Source: Cribrihabitans_A neustonicus
Lineage (GTDB): Bacteria > Pseudomonadota > Alphaproteobacteria > Rhodobacterales > Rhodobacteraceae
NCBI RefSeq assembly: GCF_048820895.1
Contig: NZ_JBMERQ010000001.1
Span: forward strand, 558,001-622,000
DNA: 64,000 bases
Direction: 5' to 3'
This document shows positions 26,025-33,495 of this stretch, piece after piece. The translations under genes were made by a program, and so were the position numbers. The notes beneath the pieces were generated by a model. The model made no database searches and was not told where the DNA came from. It saw nothing but the letters and a program-made list of their open reading frames with translations. Every line of letters starts with the position of its first letter. Positions within the stretch are counted from its first letter, which is position 1.

Positions 26025-26546
26025 TCAGCTTGCGGCCTGCAATACCTCCGCCAGCCGCTTGGCGCTTTCTACTGAAGCCCCTTTGTGCAGCGGCCAGCTC
26101 TGGGTGAGCCCTTCGAGGATGAGCAGCAGCTCGATCTCGCGCCCTGCAAGCCCGGCGGCCGCAGCCGCCGTTGTGGCGACTTCCGCCTTGTGGCGCCGCA
26201 GCAGTTGGCGCAGGACACCGTCGCCCGGAGCGGCGGCGACAGCAGCATGGAACAGGCAGCCGTGCGCGGCTTCCCGCGCCATCCAGTCGCCCACCCGTTC
26301 GATCAGCACCGGAAGCGCCGCTTTAGCATCCTCCGGCAACTCATTGAAAACATGCTCAAGATACCGCTGGTGGCGATGCACCAGCGCGGCCTGAACCATA
26401 TCCGCGCGAGATGGCGTGTATTTGTAGAGCGTGCGCAGGCTGACTCCTGCGGCATCACGGAGATCTTCGACGCTTGGTTCCGCGAAACCGCGTGCTGCGA
26501 AGGCCTGCTCGAGCCCGGCGGCAATTTTCTTCTTGGTGTCACTCAT
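26025..26546 (-). CDS. TetR-family repressor
   Basis: A 173-residue TetR-type regulator. The helix-turn-helix is at about residues 25-48 (SVEDLRDAAGVSLRTLYKY); the remainder is the ligand-binding helical domain with the family segment AAHGCLFHAAVAAAPGDGVL. It is divergent from an oxidoreductase gene across about 80 bases containing two near-identical 18-bp operator candidates, so it most likely represses itself and that gene. The ligand is unknown; reactive electrophiles are common for this gene arrangement. Confidence 0.9.
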   Translation of the reverse strand: MSDTKKKIAAGLEQAFAARGFAEPSVEDLRDAAGVSLRTLYKYTPSRADMVQAALVHRHQRYLEHVFNELPEDAKAALPVLIERVGDWMAREAAHGCLFHAAVAAAPGDGVLRQLLRRHKAEVATTAAAAAGLAGREIELLLILEGLTQSWPLHKGASVESAKRLAEVLQAAS

Positions 26547-26556
26547 TCTTGACCCT

Positions 26557-26574
26557 GTAGAATGATCCCTCTAC
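26557..26574. promoter_or_regulatory. TetR operator candidate 1
   Basis: GTAGAATGATCCCTCTAC is a quasi-palindrome with GTAGA/TCTAC ends, 11 bases from the tetR start. Its reverse complement resembles the site at 26583-26600. Confidence 0.65.
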
Positions 26575-26582
26575 CAACACAA

Positions 26583-26600
26583 GTAGAGGAACCATTCTAC
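26583..26600. promoter_or_regulatory. TetR operator candidate 2
   Basis: GTAGAGGAACCATTCTAC; its reverse complement matches site 1 at 16 of 18 positions. The two centres are 26 bp apart between the divergent genes. Confidence 0.65.
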
Positions 26601-26628
26601 CACGCGACCTGTGAGGAAAGGGGAGAAT

Positions 26629-27705
26629 ATGACATTGCCAGAAACCATGTGCGGTGTGGTGCTGACCGGGCACGGCGGGCTCGACAAGCTTGCATGGCGG
26701 GAGGATCTGCTGGTGCCGTCGCCCGCACCCGGAGAAGTTCTTATCCGCGTCGGCGCCACGGCAGTGAACAACACAGACGTGAACACGCGCATCGGCTGGT
26801 ACTCAAAAAGCGTGCGCGGCGACACGGCTTCGGGTGCTGCGGCCGGGTATGACAGGGAAGCCGAAGACGGCAGTTGGTCCGGCGCCGCGCTGCGCTTCCC
26901 GCTGATCCAAGGCGCCGATTGCTGCGGCGAGATCGTCTCGGTGGGCGAGGCCGTGCCGGAAAGCCGTATCGGTGAACGGGTTCTGGTCCGGCCCATGCAC
27001 CGGCCCGCAGGGGCCGAGGACGACTACCAGCTTGTAACATTCGGTTCCGAGCGCAACGGCGGTTTTTGCGAATACACCACCGCGCAGTCGAAGGATGCAA
27101 TTGCGGTGAAATCCAATCTGTCGGACGTGGAATTAGCCTCTTTTCCCTGCGCCTTTTCAACTGCGGAAGGCATGATCCAGCGCAGCGGCCTTGGCGCGGG
27201 GCGGGTGCTGATTACCGGCGCCTCCGGCGGTGTGGGTTCGGCCGCGATCCAGCTCGCCAAGCGGCGCGGCGCCCATGTCACTGCGCTTACATCGCCTGGC
27301 AAAGAAGAAGCGCTCAAGACACTCGGCGCTGACAGCGTGCTTGACCGCGACGGCCTGCTGCCCGAGCACAGCTTCGATGTGGTGCTCGACCTCGTGGGCG
27401 GGCCGCGCTGGGAAGAGCTGATCGGCGCGCTGCGAAACGGCGGTTGCTACGTGACTTCCGGGGCTATTGCCGGGCCGATCGTGGAGCTGGACCTGCGCAC
27501 GCTTTACCTGCGCGACCTGTCGCTGCTTGGCAGCACCTACCAGCCGGACAGCGTCTTCACCGATCTGGTCAGCTATATCGAGGCGGGGGAAATCCGTCCG
27601 GCCCTGGCCAGGACATATCCGCTGAAGGAGATCAGGGCCGCGCAGGAGGCATTCCTAGACAAATCTCACGTGGGCAAGATAGGCCTGTGCGTGCTGCATG
27701 CTTGA
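26629..27705 (+). CDS. MDR-family NAD(P)H:quinone-type oxidoreductase
   Basis: A 358-residue medium-chain dehydrogenase/reductase. The GroES-like domain occupies about residues 1-150 (VLIRVGATAVNNTDVNTRIG) and the nucleotide-binding domain carries ITGASGGVGSAAIQLAKRRG. Catalytic zinc ligands are not obvious, which favours the zinc-free quinone oxidoreductase branch, though GADCCGEIVSVGE resembles the zinc type. The start is ATG 26629 after AGGAAAGGGGAG; a GTG at 26611 in frame is the alternative. It is divergent from a TetR gene and probably controlled by it. Confidence 0.88.
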   Translation: MTLPETMCGVVLTGHGGLDKLAWREDLLVPSPAPGEVLIRVGATAVNNTDVNTRIGWYSKSVRGDTASGAAAGYDREAEDGSWSGAALRFPLIQGADCCGEIVSVGEAVPESRIGERVLVRPMHRPAGAEDDYQLVTFGSERNGGFCEYTTAQSKDAIAVKSNLSDVELASFPCAFSTAEGMIQRSGLGAGRVLITGASGGVGSAAIQLAKRRGAHVTALTSPGKEEALKTLGADSVLDRDGLLPEHSFDVVLDLVGGPRWEELIGALRNGGCYVTSGAIAGPIVELDLRTLYLRDLSLLGSTYQPDSVFTDLVSYIEAGEIRPALARTYPLKEIRAAQEAFLDKSHVGKIGLCVLHA

Positions 27706-27735
27706 ATAGACCCATTCAAACCCCTGCCACATAAT

Positions 27736-27770
27736 AAAAAAAACGCCCCCGGAGTTCTGTCTCGGGGGCG
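27736..27770 (-). terminator. Terminator of the PAS-protein gene
   Basis: On the minus strand an 8-bp stem (CGCCCCCG with CGGGGGCG) is followed by eight T. It lies 80 bases beyond the stop of the PAS gene. Confidence 0.8.
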
Positions 27771-27849
27771 CCAAGTTTCAAGAGCTATGACCTTAGCCTT
27801 GAGTTTCGAAAATCCGTATGTGCGGTCCGCCCCGGGCGGGCGGTGCGGC

Positions 27850-28698
27850 TTAGTCGCGGCTGACCACCAGCCGCAGGTGTCCGCCGCGCTTGGCAGTGTC
27901 GCCCTCGGGCTTTGCTGCCGCTGTATCCTTGCCGGAGTTCCTGCCGGTGGTGCGGTCGAGAAGCGCGCGGGCCTCCTCCAGGATCGAACGTTCCGGCGCG
28001 AAGCGCGCCTGGGTTTCGGCAAATCCCGGGTTCGGGCTGTTTACGTCCCCTGGTTTCGCGGCTACGTCGGACGCTGGCAGCGGTGTGGTTCCTGCACGCG
28101 GTTTGGCCTTGAATTCCGGCGTTCCTTCGGCTTTGCCGATACTGCGCATCTCGATCGAGGAGATCGAGAACCGCTGCGAGCTGCCAGCGGTATAGTCATC
28201 GGCCACCAGCACCCCCAGTGCCCGGCTGATGTCGCCAAGGTCGCTGCGCAGCGGCAGCAGCAGCATGTGAGCGGGCCGCGAAGCGGTGCGGCGCGGGGTT
28301 TCGATCTGCAGCGACAGCTCCACGATGGCGGGCGTGTCGAACATGTGCTCCATTGCCGAGCTGAGCTGCTTGCGGGCATCGGTGGTGAAGAAAGCGGTAA
28401 TTGGCATGCCGCGCACTTCCATGCCCGCCAGCTCGTTCACGTTTGAGCCCGCAAGGCGGAACCGCGAGATGCCCGGCGCGATGCGTTCAAGGATGAAAGT
28501 CTGGCTCAGGATGTTTTCCAGCCCGCGCGGATCGATCTGCGAGCGGCAGGGCACGTCGTCGCCCCGGCGCAGGGCGGTCCAGTAGGCCTCGGCCTGGCGC
28601 AGCGGCGACAGCGACCCGCGATGACGGAAGCGGTCCATCGAAACAACCTTTTCTTGACCCGTGGTCTTGCCCGTGGTGGTGCGGCCGCCAAAAATCAT
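27850..28698 (-). CDS. PAS-domain protein (PAS_5/DUF family)
   Basis: A 282-residue protein with one PAS_5-type domain (PF07310-like) at about residues 30-185: LRQAEAYWTALRRGDDVPCR, then FILERIAPGISRFRLAGSNV and LGVLVADDY. The C-terminal third is low-complexity, rich in Ala, Pro and Lys, and ends in HLRLVVSRD. It has no kinase, cyclase or DNA-binding domain, so its output is unknown. The start is ATG 28698; M21 (28638) is possible. A perfect CtrA-type box lies 129 bases upstream of its start. Confidence 0.8.
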   Translation of the reverse strand: MIFGGRTTTGKTTGQEKVVSMDRFRHRGSLSPLRQAEAYWTALRRGDDVPCRSQIDPRGLENILSQTFILERIAPGISRFRLAGSNVNELAGMEVRGMPITAFFTTDARKQLSSAMEHMFDTPAIVELSLQIETPRRTASRPAHMLLLPLRSDLGDISRALGVLVADDYTAGSSQRFSISSIEMRSIGKAEGTPEFKAKPRAGTTPLPASDVAAKPGDVNSPNPGFAETQARFAPERSILEEARALLDRTTGRNSGKDTAAAKPEGDTAKRGGHLRLVVSRD

Positions 28699-28826
28699 GT
28701 CCGTTCCCTCGTCTCTTCCGGGATTTACTCGGCCTGTCAGCAGCTTGCCTCTGCTTAACGAATAATGCCGGAATGGTTACCCTGGAGTTAATATGACACA
28801 ATCTTACTAAACTTTGGACTACTTCC

Positions 28827-28842
28827 TTAATCAATGGTTAAC
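28827..28842. promoter_or_regulatory. CtrA box candidate
   Basis: TTAATCAATGGTTAAC fits the TTAA-N7-TTAA(C) consensus of CtrA exactly. It lies between the divergent PAS and yicC genes. The window also encodes chpT, which feeds phosphate to CtrA. Confidence 0.5.
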
Positions 28843-28937
28843 GAATTGGGCAGTGGCCTCCATCCGTTTGATCTTGCGCGCTATACTTTTGAGACAGTAG
28901 AGCAGGGCAGACCCCTGCCAACAGAAAGCACCGCCTT

Positions 28938-29834
28938 ATGACGATCCGCAGCATGACCGCCTTCGCCTCCGCCCAGGGCAGCTCCGGGGCGCATTCCTGG
29001 ACCTGGGAAATCCGATCGGTGAACGCCAAGGGGCTGGATCTGCGCCTGCGGGTGCCCGACTGGCTGGAGGGGCTGGAGGCCCATATCCGCGCATATCTGG
29101 GTAAGACGCTGGCACGCGGCAATGTCTCGCTCACCCTGCGCGTCAGCCGCAGCGAGGAAAGCGCTGCGCAGCTGCAGGTGAACCGTGCCGCGCTCGACTC
29201 GGTGATGGCCGCGCTGGCTGAGGTAAAGGCGGCGGCGGACCGCAGCCACGTCGCGGTGCATCCCGCCTCCGCGGCCGAGATCCTTGCCATCCGCGGGGTT
29301 GCAGAACAGGCCTCGGGCGAAGATGACCCGGCTCCTCTGGTCGCGGTTCTGAGCAAGGAACTGGAAACCCTTGTGTCGGAATTCGTGCAAATGCGTGAAA
29401 CCGAGGGCGCGGCGCTGGCCCTGTTGCTGCAGGAGCGGCTGGACGGGATCGCGACGCAGGCCAAGGAAGCGGGGATCCGCGCGGATGCCCGTAAGGACAA
29501 GGCGGCTGAGGCGCTGAAGGCAAACCTCGCCCGGGTGCTGGACAACAGTGAAGGAGCCGATCCGGACCGCGTTGCGCAGGAACTCGCGCTGATCGCGGTC
29601 AAGGCTGACGTGAGCGAGGAGCTGGACCGGCTTGGGGCTCATGTCGAAGCGGCGCGCGGGCTGCTGTCCAAGGGCGGCGCGGTGGGGCGCAAGCTGGATT
29701 TTCTGATGCAGGAGTTCAACCGCGAGGCAAATACGCTCTGCTCCAAATCGCAGGACAGCCGCCTGACTGAAATCGGGCTGGAACTCAAGACCCTGATCGA
29801 CCAGATGCGCGAGCAGGTGCAGAACATTGAATGA
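28938..29834 (+). CDS. YicC/YloC-family endoribonuclease
   Basis: A 298-residue YicC-type protein. The N-terminal domain starts with the hallmark SMTAFASAQG and IRSVNAKGLDLRLRVPDWLE, and the C-terminal DUF1732-type domain ends in FLMQEFNREANTLCSKSQD, a conserved family signature. E. coli YicC acts as an endoribonuclease affecting small-RNA decay. The stop is 13 bases before gmk, an association widespread in proteobacteria, so both are probably one operon. Confidence 0.92.
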   Translation: MTIRSMTAFASAQGSSGAHSWTWEIRSVNAKGLDLRLRVPDWLEGLEAHIRAYLGKTLARGNVSLTLRVSRSEESAAQLQVNRAALDSVMAALAEVKAAADRSHVAVHPASAAEILAIRGVAEQASGEDDPAPLVAVLSKELETLVSEFVQMRETEGAALALLLQERLDGIATQAKEAGIRADARKDKAAEALKANLARVLDNSEGADPDRVAQELALIAVKADVSEELDRLGAHVEAARGLLSKGGAVGRKLDFLMQEFNREANTLCSKSQDSRLTEIGLELKTLIDQMREQVQNIE

Positions 29835-29847
29835 AGGAGAGAACGCC

Positions 29848-30489
29848 ATGGCAAACCGGCGCGGACTGCTGATCATCCTCTCGTCGCCCTCGGGCGCGGG
29901 CAAATCCACGCTGGCGCGGCGGCTGATGGCCTGGGACCCTGGGCTGAAGTTCTCGGTCTCTGCCACCACCCGCGCGCCGCGCCCGGGCGAAGAGCACGGG
30001 CGCGAGTACTACTTCATGAGCGAGGACGCCTTCAAACAGCAGGTTGCCAAGGGTGAGATGCTGGAGCACGCCCATGTCTTCGGCCATTTTTACGGCTCCC
30101 CTGCGGGGCCGGTGAGGGACACCATCGAGGCGGGGCAGGACGTGCTGTTTGACGTAGACTGGCAGGGCGAGATCCAAATCCGCAATTCCGACCTCGGCAA
30201 GCACGCGCTTTCGATCTTCATTCTGCCGCCCTCGATCAAGGAGCTGCGCCGCCGCCTCGAAACCCGCGCCCAGGACAGCGACGAGGTGATCTCCAAGCGG
30301 ATGCTGAAGAGCTGGGACGAGATCAGCCACTGGGGCTACTACGACTATGTGCTGGTGAATGACGATCTGGACGAGACCGAAGCGCGCCTGAAAACCATCG
30401 TCGAGGCGGAGCGCATGCGCCGCATCCAGCAGCCAGGCCTCCAATCCCATGTGCGCGCCCTGCAAACCGAATTCGAGGAGTTGTCATGA
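29848..30489 (+). CDS. gmk: Guanylate kinase
   Basis: A 213-residue kinase that phosphorylates GMP (and dGMP) to the diphosphate with ATP. The P-loop is SSPSGAGKSTL, the GMP-binding region includes SATTRAPRPGEEHGREYYF, and the lid/second region is DVLFDVDWQGEIQI. The start is ATG 29848 behind AAGGAGAG; an in-frame TTG at 29827 overlaps yicC and is less likely. The stop overlaps the gamma-carbonic anhydrase ATG by four bases. Confidence 0.96.
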   Translation: MANRRGLLIILSSPSGAGKSTLARRLMAWDPGLKFSVSATTRAPRPGEEHGREYYFMSEDAFKQQVAKGEMLEHAHVFGHFYGSPAGPVRDTIEAGQDVLFDVDWQGEIQIRNSDLGKHALSIFILPPSIKELRRRLETRAQDSDEVISKRMLKSWDEISHWGYYDYVLVNDDLDETEARLKTIVEAERMRRIQQPGLQSHVRALQTEFEELS

Positions 30490-31007
30490 CCCTTTATGCC
30501 CTTGGCGCTCACACGCCTGATCTGCACCAAGATACCTGGGTTGCACCCGATGCCAACCTGATCGGCCAAGTGGTTCTGGAGGAGGGGGCCTCGGTCTGGT
30601 TCGGCTGCACCATCCGCGCCGATCACGAGGAAATCCGCATCTGCGCAGGCGCCAACGTGCAGGAAAACGTGGTGATGCATATCGATGCGGGCTACCCGCT
30701 CACCGTGGGCGCGGGCTGCACCATCGGCCACAAGGTGATGCTGCACGGCTGCACCATCGGCGAGAACACCCTGATCGGCATGGGCGCCACCGTTCTGAAC
30801 GGCGCAAAGATCGGCAGGAACTGCCTGATTGGCGCCGGCGCGCTGATCACGGAGAACAAGGAAATCCCCGACAATTCGCTGGTGATGGGCGCGCCGGGCA
30901 AGGTTGTGCGCACGGTGGACGCCGCGCTGGAGGAAAAGCTGCGGCAGAGCGCGCTGCACTACCAGGAAAACATGCGCCGCTTCCGCAGCGGGCTGAAGCC
31001 GCTGTAA
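30486..31007 (+). CDS. Gamma-carbonic anhydrase-like hexapeptide protein
   Basis: A 173-residue left-handed beta-helix protein of the gamma-carbonic anhydrase (YrdA/PaaY-like) family. Metal histidines are visible in VVMHIDAGYP and in IGHKVMLHGC. Hexapeptide repeats run from about residue 20 to 145. The family includes active carbonic anhydrases and homologues without shown activity, so the reaction is not certain. The ATG overlaps the gmk stop and it precedes phoR by 111 bases. Confidence 0.9.
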   Translation: MTLYALGAHTPDLHQDTWVAPDANLIGQVVLEEGASVWFGCTIRADHEEIRICAGANVQENVVMHIDAGYPLTVGAGCTIGHKVMLHGCTIGENTLIGMGATVLNGAKIGRNCLIGAGALITENKEIPDNSLVMGAPGKVVRTVDAALEEKLRQSALHYQENMRRFRSGLKPL

Positions 31008-31118
31008 ACGGAGGCGCAGGCGGAGCGGCAGGCGGCCCGGCGGCGGGAGCCTGTCACGCTCCGGTTGCAATCTGTCCTTACACGGGGCGGAACCGGTGAG
31101 CCAGCGGCAGGAGGCGCC

Positions 31119-32159
31119 ATGACCAAGCAGTTGATCGACGGCTTTCTGGCCGCGGTGCCGATGCCCGCGGTGATGGTCGACCAGACCGAGCGGTTCATCG
31201 CCGCCAATGCCGAGGGCCTCACGTTGCTGGGCGAGAACATCGTCGGGCGTCATTTCGCCACAATCCTGCGCCAGCCCAGCGTCTCTGCCGCGATCGAGAC
31301 CTGCCTGCGCGAGCGCCAGCCGCTCTCCGCGCGCCATCTGGCCAGCGATGGGGCGCAGGAAACCAGTTTCAACGTTACCCTGCGCTACGTGCCCGGCATT
31401 GGCGCGGTGAACGCCGGGGCGGTGCTCGTCTGTTTCGAGGACGTCTCCGAGCGCGAGCAGGCGGGCCAGATGCGCCGCGACTTCGTGGCCAATGTGAGCC
31501 ACGAGCTGCGCACGCCCCTGACCGCGCTGATCGGCTTCATCGAGACCCTGCGCGGTGCCGCCCGCGACGATGCCGAGGCGCGCGACCGCTTCCTGTCCAT
31601 CATGGAAGGCGAGGCGGGCCGGATGAACCGGCTGGTGGGGGACCTCTTGTCGCTGAACCGGGTAGAAAGCGAGGAGCGTATGCGCCCCAGGGAGCAGGTC
31701 GACCTGCGCGCCCACCTGGCTTCGACGCTGAAATCGCTCGGGCCAGTGGCCAAAGCTGCAAGCTGCACGTTGCATCTGGAAGCGCCGGAGGTACCGGTCA
31801 CGGTGACGGGCGATCCCGACCAGCTGCAGCAGGTCTTCACCAACCTGGTTGAGAACGCGATCAAATACGGCGGCAGCGAGGTTCGGGTAATCCTTACCGG
31901 GCCTGCGCGCGATCCGGGGCTGCGCTGTGCGGCCGCAAGCGTCGCGGTGCAGGATGACGGGCCGGGAATCGACCCGCTGCATCTGCCCCGCCTGACCGAG
32001 CGGTTCTACCGCGCCGACAGCCACCGCTCGCGCGAGTTGGGCGGCACCGGGCTGGGCCTTGCGATCGTCAAACATATCGTCAACCGCCACCGCGGCCGCC
32101 TGCGGATGGAGAGCACGCCGGGGCAGGGCTCTGTTTTCACGGTAATATTGCCGAAGTGA
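31119..32159 (+). CDS. phoR: Phosphate-regulon sensor histidine kinase PhoR (soluble form)
   Basis: A 346-residue histidine kinase with a PAS domain at about residues 12-110, a dimerisation helix with phosphoacceptor H128 in ANVSHELRTPLTALIGF, and the ATPase domain with N-box FTNLVENAIKYGG, DDGPGIDP and GGTGLGLAIVKHI. No transmembrane segment is visible, unlike E. coli PhoR, so it would be cytoplasmic or recruited to PstSCAB through PhoU. The start is ATG 31119 with GGAGG upstream. It is followed by pstSCAB-phoU-phoB, which fixes its identity; it phosphorylates PhoB when phosphate is low. Confidence 0.92.
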   Translation: MTKQLIDGFLAAVPMPAVMVDQTERFIAANAEGLTLLGENIVGRHFATILRQPSVSAAIETCLRERQPLSARHLASDGAQETSFNVTLRYVPGIGAVNAGAVLVCFEDVSEREQAGQMRRDFVANVSHELRTPLTALIGFIETLRGAARDDAEARDRFLSIMEGEAGRMNRLVGDLLSLNRVESEERMRPREQVDLRAHLASTLKSLGPVAKAASCTLHLEAPEVPVTVTGDPDQLQQVFTNLVENAIKYGGSEVRVILTGPARDPGLRCAAASVAVQDDGPGIDPLHLPRLTERFYRADSHRSRELGGTGLGLAIVKHIVNRHRGRLRMESTPGQGSVFTVILPK

Positions 32160-32232
32160 AAGGGCGGGCGCGGGGTGCCGGGGCGGGTTTGCGCGGTTCA
32201 TCGTTTGTCACAAAACCCCGGTGCCCTGCCGT

Positions 32233-32265
32233 CTTTGTCATGAAGCTGTTACACTGGTGTCACAA
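32233..32265 (+). promoter_or_regulatory. Pho box upstream of pstS
   Basis: Three hexamers, TGTCAT (32236), TGTTAC (32247) and TGTCAC (32258), repeat at exactly 11 bp, the spacing of PhoB half-sites. An additional TGTCAC lies at 32206. The site begins 111 bases before the pstS start. Confidence 0.75.
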
Positions 32266-32343
32266 AAGCCTCATGCCAGGCTTTTAGGAGAGGCGCCAAG
32301 GTTACCGGCAGGTGACCGTAAATAGAAACTCAAGGAGACTGAG

Positions 32344-33384
32344 ATGTCCTTTGTGAAACTGACCGCATCCGCATTGGCGATTTCCGCCGTTTCGGCCACC
32401 GCTGCCGCCGCCCGTGACCAGGTCCAGGTTGCCGGCTCCTCTACGGTGCTGCCCTATGCGTCGATCGTGGCAGAAGCCTTTGGCGAGAATTTCGACTTCC
32501 CGACCCCCGTTGTTGAATCCGGCGGCTCCTCGGCCGGCCTGAAGCGCTTCTGCGAGGGCGTCGGCGAGAACACCATCGACATCGCGAATGCCTCGCGTCA
32601 GATCAAGGACTCCGAAATGGCTGCCTGCGCCGAAAACGGCGTGACCGACATCATCGAGGTGCGCATTGGCTATGACGGCATCGTCTTTGCCTCCGACATT
32701 GAGGGCAACGCTTACGAGTTCACCCCTTCAGACTGGTTCCTGGCTCTGTCCGACAAGGTGCTGGTAGACGGCGAACTGGCAGACAACCCGAACACCACCT
32801 GGGCCGACGTGAACCCGGATTTCCCGGCCACCGACATCCAGGCCTTTATCCCCGGCACCAAACACGGCACCCGCGAAGTCTTCGAGGACAAGGTGATCCT
32901 GGCAGGCTGCGAGGAAACCGGTGCGTTTGAAGCCATCATGGAAACCAACGGCGGCGACGAGAAGGCAGCCGAGAAGGCCTGTATCGCACTGCGCACCGAC
33001 GGCAAATCAGTTGACATTGACGGCGATTACACCGAAACCCTCGCCCGCATCGAATCCAACAAGGATGGCATCGGGGTCTTCGGCCTGGCCTTCTATGAGA
33101 ACAACACCAACAAGCTGCAGGTTGCGACCATGTCGGGCGTGACCCCCTCGACCGAAACCATCGCCTCCGGCGAATACCCGGTTTCGCGGCCGCTGTTCTT
33201 CTACGTGAAGAAGGCCCACATTGGCGTGATCCCGGGGTTGAAGGAATATGCCGAGTTCTTCGTTGCGGACGAAGTCGCAGGTCCTGACGGCCCGCTGGCC
33301 GAATACGGCCTGGTCGCGGATCCGGAACTCGCCGAGACCCAGGAAGCCGTCGCCAATGAAACCGTGATGGGCGGCCAATCCTAA
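32344..33384 (+). CDS. pstS: Phosphate ABC transporter binding protein PstS
   Basis: A 346-residue periplasmic phosphate-binding protein. The signal peptide covers about the first 23 residues (LTASALAISAVSATAAAA). Phosphate-contact motifs are VAGSSTVLPYA and ESGGSSAGLKRFCEG, and the PGTKHGTREVFE loop closes the site. It delivers phosphate to PstCA. An AAGGAG ribosome binding site sits before the ATG, the Pho box lies upstream, and a strong hairpin follows the gene, as expected for the most abundant product of the operon. Confidence 0.95.
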   Translation: MSFVKLTASALAISAVSATAAAARDQVQVAGSSTVLPYASIVAEAFGENFDFPTPVVESGGSSAGLKRFCEGVGENTIDIANASRQIKDSEMAACAENGVTDIIEVRIGYDGIVFASDIEGNAYEFTPSDWFLALSDKVLVDGELADNPNTTWADVNPDFPATDIQAFIPGTKHGTREVFEDKVILAGCEETGAFEAIMETNGGDEKAAEKACIALRTDGKSVDIDGDYTETLARIESNKDGIGVFGLAFYENNTNKLQVATMSGVTPSTETIASGEYPVSRPLFFYVKKAHIGVIPGLKEYAEFFVADEVAGPDGPLAEYGLVADPELAETQEAVANETVMGGQS

Positions 33385-33408
33385 TCGCCCCGCGGCACTA
33401 AGAACCGG

Positions 33409-33436
33409 GCCGGAGCGGATTTCGATCCGCCCCGGC
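33409..33436 (+). promoter_or_regulatory. UUCG-capped hairpin after pstS
   Basis: GCCGG-a-GCGGAT-TTCG-ATCCGC-c-CCGGC forms an 11-bp stem with one mismatch and a stable UUCG loop, followed by ATTGCTTTT. It may partly terminate or protect the pstS message. Confidence 0.65.
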
Positions 33437-33495
33437 ATTGCTTTTGAGCGGACCCGCGCCGCGCCTATCTCTGCACCCGCCAAACGGAGCCATCC

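Noticed and set aside
31051..31079. Possible Pho box upstream of phoR (CTGTCAC ... CTGTCCT)
   Set aside because: The two elements are 21 rather than 22 bases apart and the middle repeat is missing.
30345..32201. 618-codon open frame on the minus strand
   Set aside because: It lies antisense to the gamma-carbonic anhydrase and phoR genes and only mirrors their codon usage in high-GC DNA; the product has no recognisable domain.
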